Source: Otis tarda
Lineage: Eukaryota > Chordata > Aves > Otidiformes > Otididae
DNA: 64,000 bases
NCBI GenBank assembly: GCA_026413225.1
Contig: CM048557.1
Coordinates: 24,964,871-25,028,870, forward strand
Reading direction: 5' to 3'
In this document: piece by piece, positions 1 to 10,283 of the stretch
Layout of the letters: each line of letters opens with the position of its first letter
Position numbering within the stretch: position 1 is the first letter of the stretch
The notes under the pieces: generated by a model
Databases searched by the model: none
Told to the model about the DNA's origin: nothing
Seen by the model: the letters and a program-made list of their open reading frames with translations, nothing else
Made by a program: the position numbers and the translations under genes

Positions 1-968
1 CCAGAGAAACAAATCAAATTATGTTTGTATGAGAGAAAGAATGCAGAGAACTAGAGTAGCATTAACAATATGGAAGTTTTTATCTACAGAAGGGCCAGTT
101 TCAGAAAGTGTAAAAAATTTTAATTGAAATCTCCCCATCTTCCTCCTTTCTCAATCTGCAGGATTGTTATCCTACAAAAGTGATTGAAACTACTATATTA
201 GATTTCACTACTTTGTAAGGTTTTGTCTTCTGAAATGGGCTTGTTTAAAGCTCTCTTCCGAACTGCACTAGTTACCCACATGACCGCAGTCCTATGAGAA
301 CACACATGAACTCTGGGGCAAAGGTCCTAGGGTTACAGACAATTGATAGGGAGGATATTCTAGGCCACATGAAGTCATATATAATTTCGCTAGGAATTCT
401 GGAAATAGACTAGAGAATTGTCAGTAGTATAATTTGCAAAAAATGTCACCTCATTGTTCTCATGATGGAGTCATTCTGATCACAAAAACACATAACTCCA
501 CATCTCCCAGATCACCTCCCTCTTGGTCATTCTGTCAGATTTCACAGCTGCCATGCTGTTTGAATGGGAAGTTAACAATTTGATGTGATTTCTAAAAAAA
601 AAGAAGGGAAAATATTTGAATTTTTCCTCTGCATTTTGTATGTGATGTCGTTTATAATTAATCTTCCTCACAAAATAACGTTTTGTTTCCTTTATTTTAA
701 TTCTGTTACAAGGGCCTTTCCCGATTTATATTGCATGCTCATCACTTTTGTCTTTTCATTCTATTATTTAAAAAAAAAAAAAAAAGGAGGAAGAGGAGGG
801 TGGAGGACAAATAAAAGGAAAAACACCAAAGAAAAAGTGAGAAGAATTGATGGAAACAGACATTTGGTAGTGACACTAAATTCTTAAAACCAGAACTCAG
901 AATATTTTGATTAAGTGTTTAAAGCAGCTACAATCCTGATGACTGATAGACTATTTTGTATACTAGGT
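1..968. other. Unique AT-rich DNA, no gene seen
   Basis: No gene, transposon or RNA gene is recognisable. The stretch contains A-runs near 594-603 and 770-786, the second followed by a purine-rich GGAGGAAGAGGAGGG tract. The short open frames here (63 and 100 codons) have no family resemblance and are of the length expected by chance. The last five bases (964-968, TAGGT) are the left copy of the target duplication of the next element. Confidence 0.6.
964..968. repeat. Target site duplication of LTR A, left copy
   Basis: TAGGT directly before the TG end of LTR A. It is identical to 2098-2102 directly after the CA end, which fixes both ends of the insertion. Confidence 0.88.
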
Positions 969-1152
969 TGTCGTAGTTCAGCCCCGATCGGGACCAGACT
1001 ACGCAGTCTCTCTCTCTCACTCCCCCCACCCTCCGAGAGAATAGGAGGAGATGATATAAGAAAAACGGCTCAAGGTTTGAGATAAGGTCGGGGAGAAATT
1101 CTTAAAGTTACCGTTACGGGCAAAACAGACTCGACTTGGGGAAAACTATTCA

Positions 1153-1158
1153 TTTATT
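1153..1158 (-). promoter_or_regulatory. AATAAA polyadenylation signal of LTR A
   Basis: TTTATT on the plus strand, AATAAA in the LTR orientation. It lies about 185 bp from the LTR 3' end, and the equivalent base context (GAAATAAATGA) is present in LTR B. Confidence 0.6.
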
Positions 1159-1363
1159 TCTAAAAACAGCAGGATAATGAGACAGGGAACAAGATAACCT
1201 CCCCCCACCCCTCCCTCTTCCCGGACTTAACATTATCTCTACTACCTTCCCCTCCCGAGCAGCACGGGGCGGGGAAAAGGGAATGGGGGTCGCGGTCAGT
1301 TCATCACGTGTTGTTTTATGCCGCTGTGTGGTCGTCGGGGGAGGAACTCCTCGCATTCCTCCT

Positions 1364-1560
1364 CTGCTCCAGCGTGGGGTCCCTTCCACGGGCCACAGTC
1401 CTTCGTGGAACTGCTCCGGCGTGGCTCATCTCTTCCACGGGGTGCAGTCCCTCCAGAACAGCTGTCCCAGCGGGCCCTCCACAGGCCACAGCCTCCTTCA
1501 GGCCTCCACCTGCTCCGGCGTGGGGTCCTCCACGGGCTGCAGGTGGATCTCTGCCCCTCT
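1364..1560 (-). repeat. Degenerate ~48-bp tandem repeat inside LTR A
   Basis: Four imperfect units start near 1364, 1411, 1462 and 1510. Each opens with a variant of CTGCTCCGGCGTGG followed by a variant of TCCACGGGCTGCAG. The unit length is 47-51 bp. LTR B lacks the first two units. The repeats also generate the spurious GC-rich reading frames seen here on both strands. Confidence 0.65.
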
Positions 1561-2097
1561 GTGGACCTCCATGGGCTGCAGGGGGACAACCATGGTCTTC
1601 ACCACGAGTTGCAGAGGAATCTTGGCCAGGAGCTGCATTACTCCTCCCCCTCCTTCTTCACTGACCTTGGTGTCTGCAGCCGTTCCTTACAACAGGCTGG
1701 CAGACGCCTCTCAGGATCCTGTTTTACATCTTGTTCAGTTCTCATCTCCTCTCCACTTCTTGCAGCCAGGCCGGGCTGAGTTGGGCCCAGTCGGCTGCCC
1801 GGCTGGAGGCCAGAGGGTGAGGCCTGCAAGGCCCACAAGGCTCACACCTCCCCCTCTCTGCCCCCGCTCAGCTGCTTCACATCTTCTTCCTTTTTTTTTT
1901 TTTCTGTTTTCCCCTTCTTAAATACGTTATCGCAGAGGCATTATCATGGGACATTCTGCTACCAACTGGCTTGGCCTTGGCCAGCAGCAGGTCTGCCCTA
2001 GGCCCAGCCGAGTCCACTAAACAAAGGGGAGTAACTTCTAGCAGTTTCCTACAGAAGCTACCACCTTAGGCCCCCCCTCACTAACAAAACCAGAACA

Positions 2098-2102
2098 TAG
2101 GT
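2098..2102. repeat. Target site duplication of LTR A, right copy
   Basis: TAGGT, identical to 964-968. Confidence 0.88.
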
Positions 2103-3293
2103 CAACAAAACTTAACGTGAATTTAACCTTATTTCAGCAAGACGCAGAATACTACCAAAGTGAGTCTATAGGTTCCATTATTACCAGCACAGTGAGGATT
2201 TATCTATTACTTATGGATGTTTGTGATTGAACTTCTGTATTCTATTATATATGGGGATTTATTTTGTCAGTGATACCACAATGCCTTTGTTTGGATTTAT
2301 TAGGCTTTGATATTTAACATTCATCCAGAGCTCTCGTGACCCCAGCTAATGTTTGGTGTACAGAGCCTAGCTGACACTGCAGATGAGCTGTGTTTTTAAG
2401 ACAATGTCACTACTCTCTGACATGCCCTCCCAGAAAGGAAGCAGAGCTTTCACTAACAAACCTACGTGGACTATGTCATCTCTAAAGGAGCTGTTGTGAA
2501 AAATAAGAGTGCATTCAAGTAAAATAAGATTTTACAGTCTAGCCCAATCAATATTTCCCCAGATATGGAGGTTTATATTTAAACATTTCAACCATAAAAT
2601 TACTCATTGACTTGCCTTGTAAGAAAAGCCTTTTCAGTTTTGCCTGGGTATATCTTACTGTTGTAAGATATTAAATCCAGCAGCTTCATCCTATCTGAAG
2701 GTGAAGGAAGGAAAGAAAAAAAAAGAGACTGAAAAATATAGGTAATGTAAAGCACAAAGACCTCTTGTAACATTTTTAACAGTTAGAATGCTTACATGAT
2801 TAAACCATATGGGGGAAAAAAGGGAAGGTTCCAGAGGCTTCCAGGGGTTTTAGATTTTGTGAAGGGTAAACATATCTCATCCAAATGCTGCTTCCCAAGT
2901 AATCCAAGAGGATAATTCCATTCCTGTTGTCTTCCACTACTCCCCAAAAGAAATTTTGATTAGCATCAGTTCATAGATCTTACACAAAACATAAGAATTT
3001 CTTGCCTGTTGTTCCAAGTGTCTGACTATGAGGCTGACTGATTTTCTTCAGCCTAAATTGGCTTTGAAGTGCAGTCATGTTTGACTTCAGCATTAACCAA
3101 AAGCAGGACAACACTGTTTGCCACTAAGCAGCTGCTCCTTAACCTTTGTTAGGAATACTAAAAGGGAGACCAATGGTGCAGCTGGTACAATAGCTTGATC
3201 CTGACCACAGCAAATGGAAGATAGAAGGGGTAAGTACAAGGACAAAAATTGATTTATGCCATCAGTCTATTCTTAACATCCAGTGCTTATTGA
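2103..3293. other. Unique DNA between LTR A and the GC-rich element
   Basis: AT-rich sequence with no recognisable gene, RNA or transposon. A purine-rich tract (GGAAGGAAAGAAAAAAAAAG) lies near 2705-2724. Confidence 0.55.
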
Positions 3294-3788
3294 TGTCAGG
3301 ACACAGCAAGGTCAGCTGTTCCCCAGCTGGCACAGCCAGCAGGGCCAGGGCCTCACCAGCCAGGGCCCAACCCACAGCACCCAGGCAGGAGAGCGCCAGG
3401 GAGAGCAGCCAGCTCCAACCAAGAGCCCAGATCAGCAGGCACATCCACAGTGTGGAGGCAGGTCCGAGGCCAAGCCAGAAAATCAACCCACAGGGCCCAC
3501 AGGCCCTCCAGTGAGGGCAACCAGGATCATGCGATCACCATGCAAGCCCAGAGGAATGAGGTCAGGCTGATAAGAACAAGCCAGGAGCAATAGGGTAGTA
3601 AGTCAGGCACAGCTAGGGCTAAGCTGGAGATCAGCACTCCTCCATCATAGTTCAGGCAAGGTCTGAAGGCCCCAGGCTGAGCTTAAGTAGAGCCCCTGGG
3701 TCTATGCACTGGGAGCAGGTATGGGAGAGGCCCCAGGTGAGGCTGCTTTCTCTTATTAAGGCCTATTGTTGCCCTCAGGGCCCTGACA
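3294..3788 (+). mobile_element. GC-rich LTR-like repeat, copy 1
   Basis: A GC-rich block of about 495 bp in AT-rich surroundings. It begins TGTCAGG and ends CCTGACA, a 7-bp inverted terminal repeat with TG..CA ends, as in LTRs. Homologous copies occur at 47878-48333 (same strand) and 53189-53529 (opposite strand). Shared blocks include CAGCTGTTCCCCAG near the start, CCCCAGGCTGAGCTTAA, AGAGCCCCTGGG and CCCCAGGTGAGGCTG near the middle and end, and AAGGCCTATTGTTGCCCTCAG at the tail. The flanks (ATTGA / GTTGG) match at only 3 of 5 bases, so any target duplication is eroded and the insertion is old. The 95-codon frame at 3283-3570 is composition-driven. I read this as an old avian solo LTR; a non-LTR GC-rich interspersed repeat is the alternative. 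Confidence 0.62.
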
Positions 3789-6700
3789 GTTGGCTTTAAT
3801 ACTTTCTGAGCCAATGCAGGAGACTTTATTTTTAATAGTTCCTAGAGAATTTTTCTTCCACAGAGTTGTCCAGTTGCTTTTTGATACATTGCAAGCCTAG
3901 ATGAGCCCAAATCATAGTATCATCTTTAATTTGTATAACTAGATGACCACCTGGCTGACAAACCTACCTCTGCTCTTTTGTATCCGAAAAAAAAAATGCA
4001 AATTCAGGTTGATTTTTATCAAATTGCTACAAGAAAAAATAATCAGAGCATTGATATTCAGTTTTTCAGTATTAAACATTAATTTTTCAATTTTAAGTTG
4101 ATATTTTTAATTCAAATTTATTTCTATTCAAAAAGAGCTTTTTTTCCCCTAATGCTTTGGAGGGTCAGAACCAAATATGTTTCAACATTTCAGTTGTTCA
4201 TTAAATTCAGGAAAATGTGCTTAGCATTTTGACCAGAGGTATAACTTCCTAATTTTTAAAACTTTCAGGCAATCAAAAGAAATAATTTAGTTACAGAGAT
4301 TCAGCTATTTGCAACACTTCACATATTTCTGTAGGAACCTGGGAATGTGGTTAACTGCAGCTGCAATCTTTGCAAGTTCAGAACTTATCCAAAAGCTGTC
4401 TGCATCTTTAGGCAATTGCTTATAATTAGGTGCAGTAAGAACAGAAATGAAGATGAATTCTTTTTCCCTTTAAGATTGTGATGCTAGACACTATTGGTTT
4501 CACAGAGAGGCAAACTGAACTTTGCAGCCCAGGTGACAATAGTATACCTTGGCCCCAAGTGTTACCTGGAATCTAAGGAGAACGTCAGAGGTTTTTTACA
4601 TCATTAATATGCAAGAAGTTCCATCAAAAGCCACAGCAGTGCCTTTAAGTAGTTGTAGTCCTAGTCTGCATTGTAAGCATGTCAGTCAGTCTGTAAATAA
4701 AATACTACAAGAAAAAGAGCACTGAAGTGGTTAGACATAAATCAACATGACTAACTCTGTGACAGTTTCTCTCATGAGAAAAAATATCAGATGGGGCATA
4801 TTCATAGCCTCTATTCCTAATGCCTCTGTGGCAATTTTGGCAGCTGGTCATGTAGAATTCATTTCTTTCAAGTCAGCTCCATCGTATATCCTGGCAGTTT
4901 TCATCTAGCCTCCTAGATTAATACAGCACAAACAACTTCAATTATCACAGTTCATATCAAAAGATTTTAGAATAAGAATAGAGTCAAACTGTGCCACTGA
5001 GAGAGAGACATACAGTGCCATGAGAGTGTGGTATTTGGAAGTCTCCAAAAAATCACAACAGATGTCTAAAACCACAACAAATTTAACTTTTAAAGATGTT
5101 CAGCCTGGTAAGGTATCAATTTATGCTTCTTATTATCCTTAAATATTCTAGCTGTCAGTCAATGCAAAAACTGTAGACTTTTTGTTGTAAATTCAAAGAG
5201 AAAAGAAGGGTTGTTTTTTTTAAATACATGTAGACCAAAGTTCTGTTCCAGTAAAAATACATGTTCTGTGAAATAAAAAAAAACCACCTCATTTTGCAAA
5301 GATAAGAACTTGAAAGTTCATCCAAAACAAGTAGTGAGAAAAGATCTGCACCCAGAGGATAACTATCTGCAGAACAACATGTCTCCTTTAATTACATACT
5401 TTAAAAATTCTGCTTGAAACAATAATAATTCTGGAAATCTTAAGGATATTTCTCATTACCAAAATTTTTTCAGTATGTAGAACAGAAAAACAACAAAACA
5501 TTATCAATTGATTTCTAGGATTAAATTGTGAGCTCTGTAACTCAGATCATTGTGTAAATGGAGGCAATAGAAAAATGACTGGACTATGTAACTCAAAGTA
5601 AATCCAGCTAATCTTAGAGCATTAAACATGTGATGTGTTTGGTTTTTCTCATTGAGTAGCTCCACATAAATTCAGTGGAATGTGTGATATAACTAATGTG
5701 ATAAGGGCCAAGGCAGCAGCATAGCAAAAACAAATGACAGAAAAGGAGCACTAAAAAGATGCTGTATGCAGAGTCTGTCTGAAACTGTTTCATGTAAGTA
5801 ACGTCACATGGAAGCTAGTATCCAAATCAACAAACAATACAATTGAGTCACTATTAGATACAAACAGTTGCAGCACTTACACTAAGAAAAACACATCAGT
5901 ATATACATAAGTAGCCTATCAGTCCCTTGAACTCCATCTGCAGAGATTCAAGCCTGTTCCAGTTTCTGCTGCTAAACTGTGTCTGCAGTTCAGTCTGCAG
6001 AGGTTCAGATGTCTGTGAAGGCTGACTACTGGTTCAGTCTCAATGAAGTGAGCAAAACAGGAGCTGTCATGTACGAGGTGTAAGTATCCTTCAAGATAGC
6101 TTTTTACATCAAGCTGCCAAGTGCTATATTTTGCACAGTTAATTCATAGTCTTGAAGTGGAACCCTGAATGTGAAATGTCAAAGGTGAAAGAAAGGTGTT
6201 TATCTGGGCTTCTCCAAGAGTACTGATCTGCATGGAGAACATTCCATTTTTGCCAGACAGGTACTTTCCCAATGGGATCTACAGCTGTCATATAGCCTAC
6301 ACTGTCTTAACTGTTGCTGTTTTTCCTCTGACTAATGAGCTTTTCCACTCCTAAAGGAAAAGAAACCAATCTCAGATTCCCTTTAGAACACTGAAAGTTC
6401 AAACAGGAAGAGAAGCCCAGTGGCCATTGTTTGACAGTGCTGCAGTATGTTACGACAGTACATACAGGTACATCCACCTAGTTCATCAGGATAATCTACA
6501 TAGTTCCAAAGTAACAAAGAATACAGAATTTTTAGACAGTGACATTTTATGAACTAAGACACTTACTAAATTAGAAGATGTTATTTTCTACTGCCTCCAC
6601 GGGAACTACATCATGATGGGATAATTAAGAGGCATTTTCAATGCAGTTTACAAAAAAAAAATCTCAGTTTTCAACTAAGTTGAGAAGATAGGGGACTTCA

Positions 6701-6792
6701 CTTTCTCCTGCATTCAGTGTAAGTACTACAGAGAGAGGTCATCAGCAACGTAACTAGTCTATTACACACAGCACATTTCAAAGGTGTATACA
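3789..6792. other. 3-kb AT-rich unique stretch
   Basis: No gene or named repeat is recognised. No reading frame of note is present. Bases 6788-6792 (ATACA) are the left target duplication of LTR B. Confidence 0.55.
6788..6792. repeat. Target site duplication of LTR B, left copy
   Basis: ATACA directly before the TG end of LTR B. It is identical to 7696-7700. Confidence 0.88.
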
Positions 6793-6967
6793 TGTTCTGG
6801 TTTTGTTTAGTGAGGGGGGGGCCTAAGGTGGCAGCTTCTGTAGGAAACTGCTAGAAGTTGCTCCCCTTTGTTCAGTGGACTTGGCTGGGCCTAGGGCAGA
6901 CCCACTGCTGCCCAAGGCCAAGCCAATTGGTAGCAGAATGTTCCATGATAATGCCTCTGCGATAATG

Positions 6968-6975
6968 TATTTAAG
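6968..6975 (+). promoter_or_regulatory. TATA-like box of LTR B
   Basis: TATTTAAG in a context (GATAATGTATTTAAG) closely related to that of LTR A. It lies about 540 bp before AATAAA, which suggests a long R region. The promoter role is inferred from position only. Confidence 0.45.
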
Positions 6976-7506
6976 AAGGGGAAAACAGAAAAAAAAAAAA
7001 GGAGAAGTGAAGATGTGAAGCAGCTGAGCGGGGGCAGAGAGGGGGAGGCGTGAGCCTTGTGGGCCTTGCAGGCCTCACCCTCTGGCCTCCCACAGGGTGG
7101 CCAACTCGGCCCAACTCGGCCCAGCTCGGCTGCAAGAAGTGGAGAGGAGGTGAGATGTGAATAAGATGTAAAGAGACCCTGAGAGGCGTCTGCCAGCCTG
7201 CTGTGAAGAATTTTTCTTGTGAGAGGAACAGCTGTAGACGGCAAGGTCAGTGAAGAAGGAGGGGGAGCAGTAATGCGGCTCCTTGCCAAGATTCCCCTGC
7301 AGCCTGTGGTGATGACCATGATGGACCAGGTTGTCTCCCTGCAGCCCATGGAGGTCCACAGAGGAGCAGAGATCCACCTGCAGCCAGTGGAGGACCCCAC
7401 GTCAGGGCAGGTGGATGCCTGAAGGAGGCTGTGGCCTGTGGAGGGAAGAGGGAGGGGTGGGGGGAGGTTATCTTGTTCCCTGTCTCATTCTTCTGCTAGT
7501 TTTAGA

Positions 7507-7512
7507 AATAAA
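7507..7512 (+). promoter_or_regulatory. AATAAA polyadenylation signal of LTR B
   Basis: Canonical AATAAA, followed by TGAGTATTTTTTCC. It is conserved with LTR A and lies about 185 bp from the LTR 3' end. Confidence 0.6.
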
Positions 7513-7695
7513 TGAGTATTTTTTCCCCAACTCGAGTCTGTTTGCCTGTAACGATGACTTTAAGGATTTTCTCCCTGTCGTTGTCTCAAGCCTCGAGCCT
7601 TTTTCCTTATATTATCTACCCCTGTTCTCTTAGAGGGTGGGGGGAGTGAGAGAGAGACTGTGTAGTCTGGCCCCGACTGAGGCTGAACTACAACA

Positions 7696-7700
7696 ATACA
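7696..7700. repeat. Target site duplication of LTR B, right copy
   Basis: ATACA, identical to 6788-6792. Confidence 0.88.
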
Positions 7701-8739
7701 ATAGCTTGGATTGCAGTCTGTTTTACTTTACAGCAAAAGGGAATTAGAACTTCTTATTAAATATTCAGGGATAAAATTACAGCTAATTCAAGGACGCCAG
7801 CACGTCTGGTGCTATGACATTCCAGTTCTCTTGTGCTCATACATGTCCACAACTTGCACTACTGGCATACATGGCAAAGTTTATACATTTTCCAACACTC
7901 AGATAATCCAAGTTCTCAGCAGCATTTGATATGCTACTGTAAATGCTATGCTGGGACAGAACATAAAAAGCATAGCTCTGACTGCTTGCCCAGAAATGCC
8001 AATGTTTCTCCAGGGGGTCATAGCAGATCTGAACCATTAAATGTGTACCTTCAGAAGCACTAGGCTTAAAGAGAAGCATCAAACCTTTTCTGTCTACCTG
8101 ATCAGCATGCAGCAGATGGGCTTTTTTCTGCCTCATTCTGTTTCTAGCTCTCTCATATATATGGCAAAACGTCCACAGCTGTCAATACATTAGGTCAACT
8201 CCTGTCACTCAGCAGCAAAAGCCGTGTCAGACAGGAGAAGCCTTGAGAGTTTTCTTACTTCTGTGTTTTCCAGAGTCTATCACTTGGTCAGATTTCCTTT
8301 GTAATCTAGAAGTCAGATCTTTTTTTTTTTAACAGAGAGTTCTGTCTCTGCTCCTCTAACAAGACTCTAATCTCTGCAGTGTTTGTTATGCTGTCTACAG
8401 TGTACTTCTGCTGATCGTGGTCTGCAGCAGAACTGGGAACCAGAGGGTGTAATTCAATTCTGCTGTGTAGTACAGCACCCATTATTTCTTCAGGCCTTTC
8501 CTTTCTTGTCCTTTAAGTGGAGGTAATCTTAAATCAGAAGGTATATGACTATGGAGCATCTTCATATTCAAACTTCATATTATTTTCCTTTTCAGAAAAT
8601 AATCTTCAGGCAGGAAAGCATATTCAAAATGGTAAGAGAATACTTCACATAGGTGACTGACAAACAGTAAGAAAGTCAGAAATAAGTTGTAATACCCTTT
8701 CTTCTTCCACATTGTAAATGTGGAGAATGAAGAACTCAC
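7701..8739. other. Unique DNA between LTR B and CR1 copy 1
   Basis: No gene or repeat is recognised apart from a T-run near 8321-8330. Short open frames of 72-99 codons on both strands overlap each other and show no family resemblance. Confidence 0.5.
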
Positions 8740-10283
8740 TGTAAGGAGAACATCAGGTTCAAGACCATCTAAGGAGACTGATGGGGCACAAGTCCATGGG
8801 ACCCGAGGAGATGCATTCGTCGGTCCTGAGGGAACTGGCAGAAGATGTTGCCGAGCCACTGTCCATCATATTTGAGTTGTGGCAGTCTGGTGAGGTTCCC
8901 ACTGACTGGAAAAGGTGAAATATAACACCCATTTTTAAAAAGGGGAACAAGAAAGACCCGGGCAACTACAGGCCAGTCAGTCTTACTCTGTGCCAAACAA
9001 GATCACAGAGTAGACCCTCCTGGAAACTATTCCAAGGCACATGGAAAATAAGGTGTTTGGTGACAGCCAACATGGCTTCACTAAGGGCAAATCATGCCTG
9101 ACAAATTCAGTGGTCTTCTACAACAGTGTTACAGCATTGGCAGATAAGAGAAGAGCAACTGATGTCATCCACCTGGACTTGTGCAAGGCATTTGACACTG
9201 TTCTGCATGACATCCTTGTCTCTAAACTGGAGAGACATGGATTTGACAAATGGACCACTCAATGGATAAGGAATTGACTGGATGGTTGTACTCAGAGAGT
9301 TGTGGTCAACGCCTCCAAGTGGAGACAATGATGAGTGGCATTCCTCAGGGGTCAGTATTGGGACTGGCCCTATTTAACATCTTTGTCGGTGACATGGACA
9401 GTTGTATTGAGTGCACCCTCAGCAAGTTTGCTGACCTCACCAAGCTGTGTGGTGCCGTCGACACACTGGAGGGAACGGATGCCATCCAGAGGGATCTTCA
9501 CAGGCTGGAGAGGTGGGCCTGTGCAAACCTCATGAAGTTCAACAAGGCCAAGTGCAAGGTCCTGCACATGGGTCAGGGCAAAGACAGGCTGGATGGAGAA
9601 TGGATTGAGAGCAGCCCTGAGGAGAAGGACTTGGGAGTGTTGGTTGAGAAGCTTAACATGAGCCAGCAATGTGCGCTTGCAGCCCAGAAAGCCAACCGCA
9701 TCCTGGGCTGCTTCAAAAGGAGTGTGATGCAGAGGTCCGGGAAGGAGATTCTCCCCCTCTGTTCCACTCTCGTGAGACCCCACCTGGAGTACTGTGTCCA
9801 GCTCTAGGGCCCCCAAACATAAGAAGGATGTGGACCTGTTTTAGGGAGTCCAGAGGAGGGCCATGAAGATGATCAGAGGACTGGAGCAGCTCTCCTATGA
9901 AGACAGGCTGATAGAGTTGGAGTTGTTCAGCCTGGAGAATAGAAGATATAAGGACTCTTTCTATGGAGACATTATAACAGTCTTCAAGTACCTAAAGGGG
10001 GCCTACAAGAAAACTGGGGAGGAATTTTTGACAAGGGTATGTAGTGATAGGACAAGGGGTAATGGCTTTAAACTGGAATTACTGTGAGAGTGGTGGGGCA
10101 CTGGAACAGGTTGCCCAGAGAAGTTGTGGATGCCCTATCCCTGGAACTGTTCAAGCCCAGGTTGGATGGGGCTTTGAACAACCTGGTCTAGTGGAGGTGT
10201 CCCTGCCCATGGCAGGGGAGTTGAACTTGATGATCTTTAAAGTCCCTTCCAACCCAAACCATTCCATTAATTTATGATTCTAT
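8740..10283 (+). mobile_element. CR1 LINE copy 1 (5'-truncated, about 1.5 kb)
   Basis: The longest CR1 fragment in the window. It covers the second half of ORF2 (reverse transcriptase) and the 3' UTR. It begins near the ORF2 region reading CACAAGTCCATGGGACCCGA and runs to the typical CR1 tail, CCCTTCCAACCCAAACCATT followed by ATGATTCTAT. No poly(A) tail is present, as expected for CR1, which ends in short 8-bp repeats. It is 5'-truncated, as most CR1 copies are. The reverse transcriptase frame is broken by stops and frameshifts and the catalytic FADD box is altered, so this copy is dead. The exact 5' boundary is uncertain by about 30 bp. Confidence 0.93.
9041..10087 (+). pseudogene. Broken CR1 ORF2 reverse transcriptase
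   Basis: CR1 ORF2 encodes an endonuclease-reverse transcriptase; only reverse transcriptase and C-terminal parts remain here. Frame 1 of the remnant (9041-9277) carries the conserved QHGF..GKSCLTN and LDLCKAFDT motifs, then stops at about 9278 where TGG has become TGA (WIRN-stop). A one-base loss near 9325 then shifts the frame. From there GIPQGSVLG and [11 protein letters not shown] are readable up to 9807, where another TGG has become TAG. The catalytic box reads FADL instead of FADD, removing the second metal-binding aspartate. The C-terminal part continues from 9863 in a different frame. Upstream of 9041 further stops occur, for example TGA at 8918-8920. Confidence 0.9.

Larger units (their letters stand above)
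969..2097 (-). mobile_element. Solo LTR A, ERVL-like endogenous retrovirus (longer variant)
   Basis: A complete solo LTR of about 1,129 bp. Read on the minus strand it starts TGTTCTGG and ends CTACGACA, so it has TG..CA ends. It is flanked by a perfect 5-bp target duplication, TAGGT at 964-968 and at 2098-2102. A 5-bp duplication is usual for ERVL-type elements but is not exclusive to them. On the minus strand it has a TATA-like TATTTAAG (1917-1924) and an AATAAA polyadenylation signal (1153-1158), consistent with a U3-R-U5 order. The centre (about 1364-1560) contains four degenerate copies of a roughly 48-bp GC-rich unit beginning CTGCTCCGGCGTGG. Open frames inside, such as the 212-codon one at 1283-1921, are low-complexity and not genes. 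No gag, pol or env lies next to it, so the provirus was reduced by LTR-LTR recombination. It is related to the LTRs at 6793-7695 and 56014-57007. The family name is not assigned. Confidence 0.88.
6793..7695 (+). mobile_element. Solo LTR B, ERVL-like (shorter variant of LTR A)
   Basis: A complete solo LTR of about 903 bp, starting TGTTCTGGTTTTG and ending CTGAACTACAACA, with a perfect 5-bp target duplication (ATACA). It belongs to the same family as LTR A (969-2097) but sits in the opposite orientation. It carries a TATA-like TATTTAAG (6968-6975) and AATAAA (7507-7512). Compared with LTR A it lacks about 255 bp, the part equal to 1223-1477 of A. The joint has a CCC shared by both edges, as expected of a microhomology deletion. 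Because the distant relative at 56014-57007 keeps the missing part, the change is a loss in B and not a gain in A. No retroviral coding DNA is adjacent. The 169-codon antisense frame at 6891-7400 is a composition artefact. Confidence 0.9.

Noticed and set aside
1283..1921. 212-codon open frame, plus strand, and overlapping frames of 97-153 codons
   Set aside because: They lie entirely in LTR A, overlap on both strands, and result from GC-rich tandem units that lack stops in several frames.
6891..7400. 169-codon frame on the minus strand
   Set aside because: It is inside LTR B antisense to the LTR and is the counterpart of the artefact in LTR A; no domain.
9370..9816. 148-codon minus-strand frame
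   Set aside because: Antisense of CR1 copy 1 reverse transcriptase; no independent evidence.
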